Source: Dipylidium caninum
Lineage: Eukaryota > Platyhelminthes > Cestoda > Cyclophyllidea > Dipylidiidae
DNA: 64,000 nucleotides
Assembly: GCA_017562135.1 (NCBI GenBank)
Contig: QEYB01000713.1
Span: 62,001-126,000 of the forward strand
Direction: 5' to 3'
The notes beneath the pieces are model-generated. The model had not been told where the DNA came from, searched no databases, and was given only the letters and a program-made list of their open reading frames with translations. Shown here in pieces: positions 1 through 13,743 of the stretch (position 1 is its first letter; each line of letters begins with the position of its first letter). Position numbers and translations under genes: made by a program.

Positions 1-3000
1 AGACACTTCGCAGAATTTTCGTGTTTTATACGAAGTGGGCAAGTGCCTTTCAAACGCGATTATTCGAGAATGGGACACTATTTTGTGCCCGAGCGACATG
101 TACATAAACGCCGCTAATATGACCCAATCCATCCCATACCAGCTTCTATGCTACCTCATTCACTGGGTCGCATCATATCAACCTAAGGTGATCATTTCCA
201 TATGACGTCGTATGCATACACTCCAATTTTACTTCCATCTGACTTATATAACGCCACTATACTACCAGCAATAGATTTTGCACGTTCAATATTTGTGTTA
301 GTTTTTTTGCGCGTGCAATTATGTGTATATAACTGTTGTTACTTAGTCGTTCATTCTGAGATGTTTAAATTGTATCGTGCTTCTTATCACTATTCCTTGT
401 CGTGTGCTGTACCTTCAGTGGAGGAGGTTTTCTAATCCAGAGATGGTTGTGACTGTAACATAGCCTTGTGATGCTATAACCAATGCCAATAGCTCTTTAT
501 AGGTTTTCCCAATTTAATCCGAGAATTGCTTGTTTTTTTCATATTCATGTTTAGTTAACTCAGTTTTATTGTTATCTTGATAGGGTGTATCATGCGCAAC
601 AAAGAGTATTCTGGGTGCTGTAGCAACTATAGTAAAGCGTGCTGCAGCGGCCGAAGCAAGACACCAACTAAGTCAGCCATCACCGCATAATATTCAATCC
701 CTCTCCACCCTAACATCATCATCTGTTGACAATCCTTGTTTTGATAGCCCTCTTGTTACATTTTTCCTTGGAGAACTCGGTAGTCTTCTTTCTCCAGTAC
801 CGGTGTCCTCTTCATACCAAGTAGGTATCATGTTTTATTCCAAGTATGAATATTCTTTTTTGACATCCTACTGTAATTTTAGCAAGAGTACTTCCGCCTT
901 ACCCTTGGTGTGCTGATTCTTTCGGTTTTTCTGGACGAAATGAGCAGCACAGACGACGATCCGACCCGTCTTAACTTTCCATTGGAGGCTCATGTGTATA
1001 TGCTAGCCCGATTTCAGGTAAAACGAGATAAATGACTTACACTTTAATAAATGTTGTAAATTTAGCCTATTTCACTGTTTCTTTAAGGACTTCGAGTTGT
1101 TGCAACTCTTTCAATTACTTCTCAAATTAGTCGAAAGTCTCCTTTCTCTTCGTGATTGGCCGGGAGATGATTGTTTTATGATGGCACCTCATACAATTTA
1201 TTGCATTGTCTTGAAGTCATTACCTCGTGGAGATTTCTTCCTGATCGCAGTAAGTATTTTTATATCTATCTAGAAGGGTCTATAATCTCTGCTGATTTAT
1301 CAAAACTGAGACTACCGCGTTTTAGCTAAATTCACCCCACTTGTAAAAATCAACAACAAAATCCATGGCTATTCTGTATTTCGATCAGAATCCAGTATCA
1401 TTTGTTAGTGGATTTCATTTAAGGCGATAAGTACTTTTGTGTTACTTGAAGTGTGTCCAGTTTTCTACTTTTTACGTTAACATTAAACCCTTTAGCACTT
1501 ATTTTTTGGATTAATCTGTTTATTTGTTGTTTTATACTAAACATTTTTACCTTCGTAGTTGTTGACCCTAAGTGCTTGAGACCTATCGCGAAAAAAAATG
1601 CGGGCTTCCGACCAAGTGAACGTTGGGCTTGTGTTTTCGGTGTCAACGAGATCTCTGGTACCCTTTCTATATTCCTTAAGGTTGGTTCTTTTTCCATTCA
1701 GCGTTTAATGCGGTTAATACCAGCTTTTCCGATTAAACAAGATTTAGTCTACCAGCCTTTCGTGCTTGGTCTTGATAGCTTTTTCCTTAACTCCAGAGCA
1801 GTTCATCGTTTTGGAGGAATCCTTTCTATTAATGTGTAGGAAACATTAATTCCTTGAAGTAGCGCACTTTGATGAGAGGTAGCTTACACTTTGACTGCCA
1901 GTAGTGAACAACCGCTTTTAAAATACAATGGTAGTCTGACGCTCCAGTTGGAAATAATCCTTATTGCCTCTGAATATAACTCATTTTTATTTTTGTATTA
2001 TTTTATGATCCATTGCATACATATTTGAAATTTCCAATGATAAGGATAAAATCCTGATACATTTATACTTATTTCTAATATTGCCCTCACCAATTACGAC
2101 GAAGGTAGCGTTTATTGTCCGAGAGTTTAAATTCATATAAACTTCTGGACAAGGTTCATACAAGGGACGTTGTTGGAGTAACTTTGTTGTACGGTAACAT
2201 TTCGTCTCCTGGCCTAATTATATGTTGTATTAAATAATGGATATTACTTTTGGATTTGGCCACCTCTTGAGCTTCTTTTTTGAGAACTATTAATTTTATC
2301 GAGTGTTTATGAACTCTAGGCGCATTAGTCTAACTAAAACGTATTTTGATCACCGTTCGAAAACTCTTATGACAGGGAGCTGTTTATTCACCCGCATAAA
2401 GAATTTCGGCAAACGATCAGTCCTGTGAATGATTTGTAGAGGTGTAACTGTTGAAACAATTGGAGTTCACTTCATCAAACAATCCGATGTAGCATACTCT
2501 TAGTAATTCAGGGTATATTTACTTCTTGCTCCTTGCTTCCCACTAACTCGGGTTTTGTTTCGTTGCCTAGTCAAAATTAATCTGTTAAATATGAAGTTTC
2601 CAGTTTTAAAGCCGGTTGAATTTAGTTTGTACTTCTTGATAGCTCTTTAAGAATTTTCATTTTCCTCTAAACGGAACTTATTCTGTTCATGCTCCTTTAA
2701 TCTTCTCAAGTAGGTAAAATTGTCTTATATATGGTGTTAATTTAATGTATCTCTCTTTTTACTCTTACAGCTGCATTCCCGTTGCCGGTTTTCCGAAGCC
2801 TTTTCCAACCTCATTTTGTCATCGATCTTGGCAATTACCTCCCTCAGTGGCCCTTTGGTGGTCACCCAAAACATCGATCGCAAATCTGCTCCCCCTTTTA
2901 ATAACGGTCTCCTAGTTGAGCATTCATGTATCTGCATGAGTGCTCTAGCCCATGCCTTTGCTCTGCCTCATGGTCAACCCCTGTTGGGGATTAACGCCCT

Positions 3001-6000
3001 TCTCCTTTCCTCTATCGATTTGGCTAGGACCTCCGATTTCCAGATCAATGATGGTAGCGGTGATTTGCCCGCTCCTTACCCACGTATTGCCGAAATCGAA
3101 ACCACCTTCAAACCAATCGCTTCCTACTATACTACCAGTGGATTTCTATCCTATGAACTTCCACTGTTGGCGGAATTGAGCGTGAATTTGTTGCGGCGTT
3201 TCGCTGACGTATGTGGAGTGGTGGAGAACTTTGTTGTGGCTAATGGGTGGCAGACCACGAACCTCTCGGAGGACCAAGATTCTGTACTAGCGCGTCTCAT
3301 CTTCTACCTCAACTCTATGAATGCTTTCTTGGGACTGGTGAAAACTATCCTTCTAGATGTAAGTTTTTATGGTTGATTAACATCCGTTGTTTTGTGTCCC
3401 TTATTTGCCTTCCAGTATGTACCTTAAAACTTAGTCCATTTCGCTCCTTTCTGCTGCCTATTTTGGTTCTCTGAGTTTGGCATAATGCCTTGTTAAACGT
3501 GTCATTTTATTCATTGTATAACTGCTGTGAAATGTAGAGAAATTATTGAAATACTGGTTGTCTAAAATCCAACTTCGAAACGTCTGAGGTAGGTTCTTAT
3601 AGTTCGGATATCTGAGATCTAGTATTCGAGCCAGTTAAACTCTTTTTCAAAAATGGCAACCTTAACCTGTAATTAGAGTCGCTTTGCAAAGCGATTTGAT
3701 AAAACGGAGTCTGAACACATAAATTCGGGTTGTTTTAGTCATCTTAGATTAGAAGGGTATTAAGGTATTAGCACAAACCATTATTTCAGGTCTTGATCCC
3801 CTCGCCTCAGAAGGATTAACATTTTTAATGGTATTATGAATTCACACATCCAACGACTAATCTTTTCATTTTATCTCACTAGCTTGGGCTTATTTAATGA
3901 AACATTCATTTAGCACTAGAATTACTTCTGGTCATGAATTAAGGGATATGAGTTAGCAAAAACCTCGTTAGTAGGGGTGTTAACATTGAATCGTCGACGG
4001 TTGAAAATACTAATATGGCCTCACGTTCTGTGAGGTTGTATGACAAAATGGTTTTTTTCCTGTGAAAATACTTCTCACCCCTGATTCCCTTCAATACCTG
4101 GTGCACGTTTTTTAGTGACCAGACCGATTCTAATTTCCTCAAGTATAATGGCATGTATTGATGTGTGTTAATGCTTGTTGTTTTGCGTAAATAATGGGGC
4201 AAATGAGAATAAGCAGATACTCGACTCCGCTGCAGACGTCAATTACGCTCTGAGACGCTGATGTGAAGTTCATTCTCACTCCAGTAAAGCGTTTTACTAC
4301 AGACAATCTTGCAATTACCTTCCAATAATTGCTTTCCAGATCTTAATAGCCTTTTCTTCCAAAACATACACCATCTAACTAATCCTATGCTCATAAGTGA
4401 CGCGGTCTTTTCCTAAATCACAAGGAATATGGGTTTTCTTGTGGAAATAGTAACCAAAGCCAATTCCCAATACCTTTTTTTGCCGAAAAGAATGTGCTTA
4501 ATTTTAAACTCTTTACTGTTTTCGTTTATTCCTCAGTGCATTCTCCTTGAAGCATGCGCGTTAAGAGAAGACATAGGAAACTTGGTCGACCTATACTGTG
4601 ATATGCGAGATGCTCACGAAGCAAGTGAACGCCTCTTTTCCCACCTCTCGGACATTAGTGGGAAGATACCGCATTTCGATGCCACTAACACTGCTCTCTC
4701 TTTCACTACTGGACCGTCTGCAACTCTTGGTATGTGGATTGATCCGTTCGTCCAATGTTTTCACTTGACGTTTTTTTGAGTTTAGGTCAGTTTTTTGTCC
4801 TGGGACATGGTTTAATCGAGGTCTCTTTTTTTATCGTAAATTCATCTTTTTCATAAACTTGTTTACAAGATTAATTAGTATGTTTCCATTCTTTTTGACC
4901 ATTTTTCCAGTTGATAGTGTATACACAGCAATCTAGCACTCCTCCTAGGTTGACACTTGAGTCTTTTATTACGTAAACTGTAAACTTTCTCACGCATTTT
5001 CTTTCAACACGGTCATTAAATTGCTTTTCATAGTTTGCCAACTTATACTACTCCCTTTGTCATTGATAATTTAGGAGATACCTACTGTTCTTAATCTGTG
5101 AGTTCTTATTTATGGAAACTCCTGTATCTTCTCTTCCCTTCTCACCCCAGAATCTAATGAAGTTTGTTGAATGTACCATCTACTGACTGAGTAAACGGTG
5201 TTTTCGAGTTCTCACTGCGCTGCAATTTTGTTATCTATATCTATAATAATTTCTAAAAATCCGAGTCTGATTCAAGAAACGTCGGCCACCTATCTTCCGT
5301 TCCTGTTATTCTTTCACTTATTGCTGTTATAGGGAAATATGCATCTTTTCTACACGGATTTTTTCACGTTACAAGGTAATGTTTTACGATAAGACTTTTC
5401 TTCCTATGCTTTCGTGTGTAGACCGTATGATGTGCATCTTGAAGCAGGCTTGCGGACACGTTCGCGCTCACTTCCAAAAGCATCAACATGATCTCATAAG
5501 AGTCTATATAGCCTCTCATTTGGCTCCACCCATCGGTTTCCGACGGGACCCTTCAGCTAATCGGTTTAACGATGAGGAAGAGGATTTCGACCTGGATCTT
5601 AACCTTGGCAAAGACGATATAGCCTACGAGGTAGATAATGATTTTTCCTTGATTTTGTAATACCTAAGGTGTTGCGCGACTCTATTCTTCTTTGTTGCTC
5701 ACGACTAGTGTTCTTGGGACGGTTGTGTTTGAGGCCTTATGCAAATCTGCACTCCTGCTCTTCTTATAGTCTTCACTTTTTACTAATGCATTGATAGTAT
5801 CAACAACAGCCTCGTGACCATAAATTTTACTTCTCTGCGTATGAGGACGATGAAAATGCCTGTAATAAGTAAAGTTTTTGTTCTCAATGTTTACCCAAAT
5901 CCCTATTCTCCATGAATATTTCCCTTGTCATCGCTTTTCGACAGGTCCTATTCCTACTCCACTGCCTTCGTTTTGGCTTTCATCCTCTACTGATTTATAA

Positions 6001-9000
6001 TGCGATATTAATTTTCTTGACCTAGGACATCTTTTTCGAGATTATTTCCCTACCGGATTTTTGTATCCTTGATTTTTTTTAATTGCTTAAGAACGGCGTC
6101 TTATTTAGTAACAAAAATAGTTTGGCTAATAAGTGAAAATAAAACATATTTGCGGCGAATGAGTCAAAACCTGTTTGTTATAATAAATCCAAGGATAGAG
6201 GCATGTGAATAGACTGCTGATTGGGAGTTAGTTGATATACGAGCAGAGGAATATCTCATAAATGGGTTGATGGTGAGGTAAGTACGGTTTGGTAAAAGGG
6301 GCTAAAATTTGTGCTTGAAAAGTAGTTCATGCCAGACGTTACATGAGCTTCGTATAAATTTATTATCAGCTCATGTAGACAAAACTCCTGACAGAACATA
6401 AATGACCAAATCATCCCTTGGCACTCTGTAGGATAGCCTCTTTGCTCTCGGCCAATTCATTAGCGGAAGTGAGGACGAGGCTTTGACGGGAGTGTTAGAC
6501 ATGTTAACAGGCCTCTTGGAGGATCGTGCTTGTCTTTTTAACCAACCAGCAAGCGACGAACAATTGGTTGTATTTAATGATCTTCACTGGCTCCTCCTTT
6601 TAAGTGGACATATTCTAGTCACAGGACCGTCAGAGATCGGCTTCTCTAAGGATAATCAACCCACCTGGGATACCAACTACTCGGTGTGTTTACTCGTTAA
6701 CTTCGTTTATTTTACAATCGTGTCACTATTCTGAGGAGATATTATTGTATTAGATAGTAAGATTTTAATACCCAATTGATGGAAGATATTTGAAACACTG
6801 CCACTATTAAAATGCCTTACTATAGAGAAAATGTACATCGCATCAGTCATTAACATCAATGATTGCACGCTATTGTACTTGCGGCAAGTGGGATCGGCCT
6901 GGTCGCTAAAAATGTTCACCAGGCATAAGACCACACTGGTATTTTTCAATTAGCAAAGATTTAATGTTGGTGCCCCTACTAACGAGGTTTTTTGTTAACT
7001 CACACCGGACGTAACTCTGATTCCACATGAACATTTTGCTAAACGAGTCTCAATGGGTAAGTGTTAAGTGCTCTGGCTCGATCCTTCAGCATAGCTAAAC
7101 TTGTTTTTTTAATTATACTCCTATTGTTTGGCTTCTCTTTTCGGTCTTAAGTACATTCCATAACCGCTATTTATTTTCGGTCCACACTCAATTTCTTTAA
7201 CTTGTGGTGTGCTTGTCTACCTATATGACTTTCATGACAGATTCCTTATGCTCTGTGGTCTGTTGGCCCACGGTTCTACGCACCAGAGGTCCTTGAACGT
7301 TGTCGCCAATTTCTGGCAGCGGCAATTGAAAATACACCCTTCAATGAAGTTGAAGGTGTGCCCTCAATATTACGGTAGGTTGTACGTAGATACTCAGGAC
7401 TTTCTTTCCTATTATTTTTCGTTATTAACGGCCGTGGTATTTGAGAGAATTATCTTTAACAACTTGGCTTTTTTTGTGGAAGACTTTTTATCAGTTTTAT
7501 TGGATCACCTCGTGATCCCATCACTTGGCCAACCTAGAGGTTGGTTTTTTGCTCTTCTACCCATCCTGCCGTGTATTCTTAGATATTTGACCTTTTTAAT
7601 GATGTATAAAGTGGGAAATATGTCTTAAAATTACCCCTTACTCCTATCATTATTTCGCTTTTCACAAATGAGTCCTTACAAAAGCAATTGTCACGGTATT
7701 TTTAAGTATTATTTCAACTGTTCACCAAGTGGGATGTGATCTTCTATCAAAATATAATGCGATATTATCATGTTTGTGATGCATTGGATCGGCGTCACCT
7801 TTATAGTTTTAGTCCTCTCGACGTTCCATTGGTCTTTTATGACCTGTCAATTGGATTCCTGGCCGTTTATGCTGGTACCTGACTAAGTAGATCATTCCAT
7901 TCTCTCTTAATACTTCACTCAACCTATATTATTCTTATGAATGTGCTAATTTGAAGCATTTTCTAGAATATACCCCAACTTGGATTTGAAAGGACGCAGC
8001 TGTGGTTTATTGAATTATGTACCACAGCTTGTCTACTTTTTGGTTTAGGTTTTTTCCAAATTGTCAGTAATATAATGAACTCTACCCGCCACTTGAATCT
8101 GTTCTTCTTCTACACACACACAAGCTTAGAATTGATGATTAGTCCAAATGGGGTCTTATAATCCACAGAGAAGTTACGTGGATTGAGGACGTTTCCCTCC
8201 CCTTTTGACTAGTGTCTAGAGCATCACGTGAAGTTGATTAGTGGTGCGCCCTATTTTCATCTTTATACTGCGCTATGTAATGTTTTTGGGGTCCCCACTT
8301 TTTCATTTCTCGGTAGACCGCGGATTATAGAAAATACAAATCACCCAACTCATTGAAACCGATATATATGCATCAGGTGGTAAAATACATTTTGATATTT
8401 TGCTATGAACAGAACGGTCTGTTACTTGTCAATTGAAATAAAACCCAAAATTAAAACTTTACAAGAATCGGTCGTCTTTATTTACATGAAATAATTTTGT
8501 AGAACGGTTTTTGGATATAGACAATTGGAATCAAAATAGAATTTAATTAGTGTAAGAGTGATAAGAATTTTGGTAGAAGTCACTCTAAAAGACGCTGTCC
8601 GATTGCGTTGTCTTCCTTTTACTGGGTCATTCAAAAGTTTGCTGCAAAATGCGAACCTTGGCTAGGAAACAGAGCAGACTGAATGCTGTGTTAGAGTTTT
8701 GAAAGAGAAGTTTTATTGAAGTTTATCACCTTGTCCCTTGTAATGTCTTCTGATGCTGCATCGGTGTTTTTTTCTATTGCATGCGCGTCCGGAGCTCATT
8801 ATATTTAGCCCGAAGTAAATGAAACAGTTTTATTGAGACGAAAGGTGGGTATAAGATCTGGCTCTTGGAAATTTTCGTCAGACATAGTGCTCTTTTAGTT
8901 TCCGCAAGTAATTCATAGTGAAAGGGCGAGTACGCATCAAAAGTCGTGAAGAATTAGGCTTTTATAAGGCATTTACATTTTTAACTTTACCCTGATAAGG

Positions 9001-12000
9001 ACTCATTTTTACTTTCCCTTTTGATGTAGCCTCCTCGGTGTCCTCTTCCGTCTTTTGCGATTATTCGTGACCGCTGAACATGACCGCATTAAAGATCCTA
9101 GAGATATTCTCTGGGTTTTTGTGCGTCTAACTTTCGCGTACTTCTCCCAGAACAATTTCATCGGATCTGAAGGGCACTGGGAGGATTTCTCGGTACATTT
9201 CGATATTTGAGACTGGCGTTTTTGATATTCTTTGTAACCTATTTGACACGGTTATCCGATCATCATTCCTTTTCACCCTTGTCTTGATAATCCCACAAGA
9301 TCGAAGCTCATGTTGAAGAGACAGATCATAATTTCTACAAGCCACGGTAAACTAGTGTTGAAAACAGCCAGTGTTACACATATTTTGAACAAATTGTGGG
9401 AAAAACCCCCATAAAGATACGATAGACTTTTAGTTACTTTGCTATTTGTTTATTGTGTATCAAAAATTGTCGAATCGATTTGCTTAAAACTCATTAGTGA
9501 GGTTTAGATGAGTTTATTCAACTTATATTTTGCTTTTTTGCAGTAGTAATTGTGAAAGTCACTTTCTCTCGTTGCTTTAAAGTTATGGGGGTATAAAGCT
9601 TTCCAATGGAATACTGTTGAAAAGTTAGCAAATAGAAATAGTTTATTCCTTCCTCCATTCAAACGTGATTTTTGTGCTGTGATTCCTCTTGACATCTGTC
9701 AGAGCAAAAGTGCACTTGTTGCAACCATGTGGCGTCGCTATTTTTGTCTATTTCTTGCTCTCTCTTAAGGAGGAGGGTACCGCTACGTCAGAAAGTGGTA
9801 TGACTTTCGTCCAGGCTCTGCTCCGTCCATTAACCCACCTTTCCCCCACTCTCACTCTCTTTTCCCGTCTCGCCATAACAAAGTGGCGGTCATCGGAGCG
9901 AGTGTCCACATTGACCGCTGCCCTCCTTGCAGCTATTGCTCGACGCTTCCTTTTCGTCGATTCCAACAGGTTTGTATGCCTCCTTTGTTTCATCATTGTT
10001 ATGTAGAGTTTGCAGTATACATTTCTCGCGTCTTTTAACACATTCTATTATTTTTTACAGTAAGTTGGAGGAATCTGATGCTGCAATAGCATCAACACAG
10101 GCATGGATCGAAGTGTGTAACGTGGTATGTAAACCGGAGGCTTGGGACAGTATACATTTACCGACGTTTGCCGTTTTGGTGGATGCCTGCGCACGTGGCT
10201 GTTGGTGTCTGCGTAGCCTACAGGCGGCCACTTCTACGTCTACTGGCCTCTTTTATGAAGTTCGCTTGTTTTTTTTACTTTTTCTATTGACTTTATCACC
10301 TAGTTGCTCAGTATTTTGCTCCGTCACCTAGAGGCGATTTTACTTTGTTGCACTTCTATAATGCCTTGACTGATCTAGCTTTGTTCGGTTAACTGATTCT
10401 ATTTTCATTTCTTGTCCATTCGTTTCATTTGGCTTCCTAAATTCCACTCTTATTGAAGGCATTCGCTTTCTTTTCTTCAGTCGTAGTATTTTCATTGAGT
10501 TCTTTATTTGAGTTCTGCACTATTCGAAGTTTTCCCTGTCACTTCTTTACGCCTAGATTTAATAAATCGCATCTGTAGGTTAACAAATAATTGTATTCTA
10601 CTTGCTTTGCAACACAAATTATCGGACGAAAGAATGAATTTACAATGTAGAGATAAGGGGAAAGGGAGAACAGCGGAAGTGAATAGGAAATAAATGCAGT
10701 TTTGCCGAGTTGTTTTCTCCTTTTTCTGAATTTTGTTTGAGCTGAAGCAGTATTTTCGATATTTTTGTAATAGCCTTGCTAAGTTCACTAAAAATCTATT
10801 TAGTAAAATTTAGTAACACTGCATGCGTTTTTTCTATGCAGTTTGTGGAGGGATTGCGGATGCAGCTGACAAACATCATCCACGTAGGCGACGTAGTCGC
10901 TGAATCTCATGAGTTGAGTATTTCGTCATTTGACCGAGTTCTACTCGAATTCGCCGCCGTTAAAGGGCTGGCTCGAGCCATCCGGTGGATCGTTGCTTTT
11001 GGCAGTAACCCGTTTTCCGGTCCCACTTCACTCTCGTCAGCTGCTGCCGCCACTGGTGCCAACGACACTGACCTTGTGGGTTTTGTCTGGACCAGTATTT
11101 TCCTTCCAACGCTTCGCAATTGTTCTGTATATTTTGTGCGGGTAGGCCGATTATTACTTTTTTTGCATGCTTTTCTATCCGAGAGTTTGAACTTGTTCTG
11201 TCTTCATCCATTATAATTCCCAAGTATGATAAAGACTTTCCAAATGTTGAAGTCATCGAACTTTATTCACAACAACAATTTTTGCTATTCGGTTGGTTGT
11301 TTAGACTTCATTGAGGATGGAAGGAACAATGAACGATATCACTTTTGATTTTCTCATGTTTTTCCTGCCATTTAGAACTCTGGTGTTAGCCAATTTTGGC
11401 TCCTTGATAAATTCCTTAAATCCTTTTACAAATCTTAATCCATCTATGCTAGAATATATTTCTCATACAAAAACTGATGTTTTACAACCAATATTTCCAT
11501 TAACGGCTTTTGCTTTTAACCGCGATTCAATTTTTTATCATTGACCTCGTCGCTATTAGCTTGTGTTCAGTTTTTCTAAGTAAACCTATCATCAACCTAT
11601 TATTTCAGCTTGATAATTCGATGAGTTCGGTGATGACGGCGGTGTTCGAGTTATTTGAAGAGGTAGCGGATAGCTGCCTTATTTACTTGGCCAACTGTCC
11701 GGCAACCCTAGCACCAAACTACGAATCCACTGTCTTGAATTTAACCAACGGCCTTCAGCTGCGATTCCCTCTCCCCCATACTGGTTCCACTCAGTTCTTC
11801 ATCTTTGTTATCATCATTTGTGCGCAGTATGCTCGGCCTGACCAAAGTGAGTAATCCAAATCATGAACAATGGTTACTGCTGTTCAGTGACAAATCCCTC
11901 CCCTAGGCGACTGTGAGATTTGAAAGCCCGTAACTAGTTAACAGTTCATGAAAAAAATGGAAATCATTGTCCTGATTGACTTAATTGTGCTTCAATGCCA

Positions 12001-13743
12001 CTAACTGGGACTGATTCCCTTGGTAGGGGGAAATATCGAGATGCCCTAACTATCCTTTGTAATAATATTATGAGAAAATGTGCGATGACTTACACTTTAC
12101 TCTTGTCCTCTGTCCTCTTTTTGACAGAGGTCCCCATACCGCCAAGGAACAATGAACGTCAACGAGTGACTGAATTGCGACATCTCTTCTCTCTTCTTCA
12201 ATACTTCCTCGGCCATGAATTTGAATTGCGCCTCCACGGCTTGACGGGAACAGGATTGCAGGATGCAGACGGCATGATGACTACGGTGGACGTCACCCTA
12301 GTCTGTATTGGCTTTCTCCTGCCCCTCCTTAACAAGTCTTGGCTTGCGGTAAGTGGTACAGATGATGCTTTTGGAAATATGAAAAAAATTGACATCATTT
12401 TGTGTTCATAATTTCATTTAATCTGATCTCACTTGGTTTGTCATTTTTTACTTGGCCTCTCTAACTTCAGCTACTTCTTTTCCCATCTCCCATTTAGCCT
12501 ATCTGTTATTAGATACTTTGTTCTATGGGTATTTAACGCTTCACTAAATCTCCCTACACCTTTAATCAGTTGTATGAATATCTGTCCTTTGATGCACTTA
12601 TCCAGAAACCATAAGTTTTCTTTTTTTAACATAACCCACTTCCGTTGATTATTTCGAGGGTCCATTTGTCACGTCCTCGAGACCGGTACCGATACGCTGA
12701 CATCGACTTGGCTATTTATCCATCCGTTTGCCATTCCTTTCTATTAAAATTTACTTCCACAGATTCCCGATTTGGCCTGTCCCTTTTACCATCTCCTGTC
12801 CTACGCTCTGGAGCTACGACCCGAAGGTATCCTACACCTCCGTTAGGGCGAAATCTCCGAAGACTTTATCAGAACTGGGTCGTCTCCTCCGGCACGGAGT
12901 CTTTAATGTGTCTGAGACCACGGTAAGCATCAGTGCATTAGAGGCGATTACTTATCTGGCGGAATTCTGCTCTACCCACGGTACCAACCTCGTGCCGAAC
13001 GTCGCGGCCACTGCCATTCGAGTGTATCTTCCGCTGGGAAAGGAATTCCTCCGAGAACTATTGGATTTCGTATTGCGAGATGCCTTTCCGGCACAACTAG
13101 AGATTTCCATCTCAAACTGTCTTTTCGCATTGGCTACTCTTGATCTCGTAGGTTCCTCCAACCTTTATGTGCGTATTAAATTGTCCGGTCGACCGTCACC
13201 CATCTATCATGCGTTTTCTTGGCTATTCAATGCTTATTTTTAGCTGTTTCACTCTCTTAATCGCCACCTCTAGCTTGGCAATGGCCTAGTTGATCGCTGG
13301 GGAAGGAATACCCCACACCTAGTATCGTTTGGGACAATTACTTTATGAACTACTCGTTTTCGGCCAGATCGGTGTTCTAGTATCGGTCCTCTCAAACGTT
13401 TCAATATGTGCATTTGTGTATTTCTATTTTCCTTCGGTATTTTATAGAAGCGATACGAAATGGTCTCGTGGTGGTTATTTATCAATGTGACTGAGATAAT
13501 GCAAACAGTTGACCTTTCTTTTTTCCACTTCAGCGCAGTTTTGGAGAGGTTGTCAATGAGTGTATCGCACAATGCCCGGGAGGCCCAACCATACAGCGTC
13601 GTCTTCAAATTGCTTTTCTCGATCTTTCCGAACCTTTGGTTACCGCCACGACGGCCTTAACGGAAAGGAAAAAGCGCTCCGAATTCGAGGGTCGTTTCCA
13701 TACTTTCGTTCCCACCATTCGGGGTTTTTTGTGCAAGCTATAG
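1..13743 (+). CDS. XPO4: Exportin-4, 5' truncated, about 19 exons
   Basis: Importin-beta-family nuclear export receptor. In animals XPO4 exports eIF5A and Smad3 in a RanGTP-dependent way; that role is inferred from the family. Exons seen: 1-187, 584-820, 883-1017, 1088-1249, 2771-3358, 4537-4729, 5333-5375, 5422-5630, 6432-6683, 7241-7374, 9030-9192, 9770-9969, 10061-10259, 10842-11141, 11609-11846, 12128-12348, 12763-12826, 12873-13147 and 13534-13743 (TAG at 13741). Nearly all join in phase with GT-AG sites. Blocks recalled as matching vertebrate XPO4 in order include AIIREW, ATIVKR, IASHLAPP, VFNDLHWLLLLSGHIL, SILRLLGVLFRLLRLF, ALEAITYLAEFC and the C-terminal GFLCKL (human GGLLCVK). The first 60 or so residues lie off the left edge. 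The introns 1250-2770, 3359-4536, 5631-6431 and 7375-9029 hold nothing recognisable. The join around 5333-5422 is unresolved, because the phases do not fit and about 75 residues of the family appear to be missing there. Confidence 0.9.
12827..12872 (+). other. 46-nt mini-intron in XPO4
   Basis: GT-AG interval between exons 12763-12826 and 12873-13147. Reading through it hits a TAG. Removing it joins the phase-1 exon end to a continuous frame in which SYALELRPE runs directly into ELGRLLRHG, matching the spacing of the exportin-4 C-terminal repeat. It is one of about nine mini-introns supported by phase in this window. Confidence 0.8.

Noticed and set aside
1419..1839. ORFs on both strands (plus 128 codons, minus 92 codons)
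   Set aside because: They lie wholly inside the XPO4 intron 1250-2770, whose flanking exons are both phase 0 and match the family. No motif.
7209..7628. 139-codon plus-strand ORF
   Set aside because: It overlaps the XPO4 exon 7241-7374 but in a different frame. The frame reading IPYALWSVGPRF joins in phase to VPSILRLLGVLFRLL and matches exportin-4.
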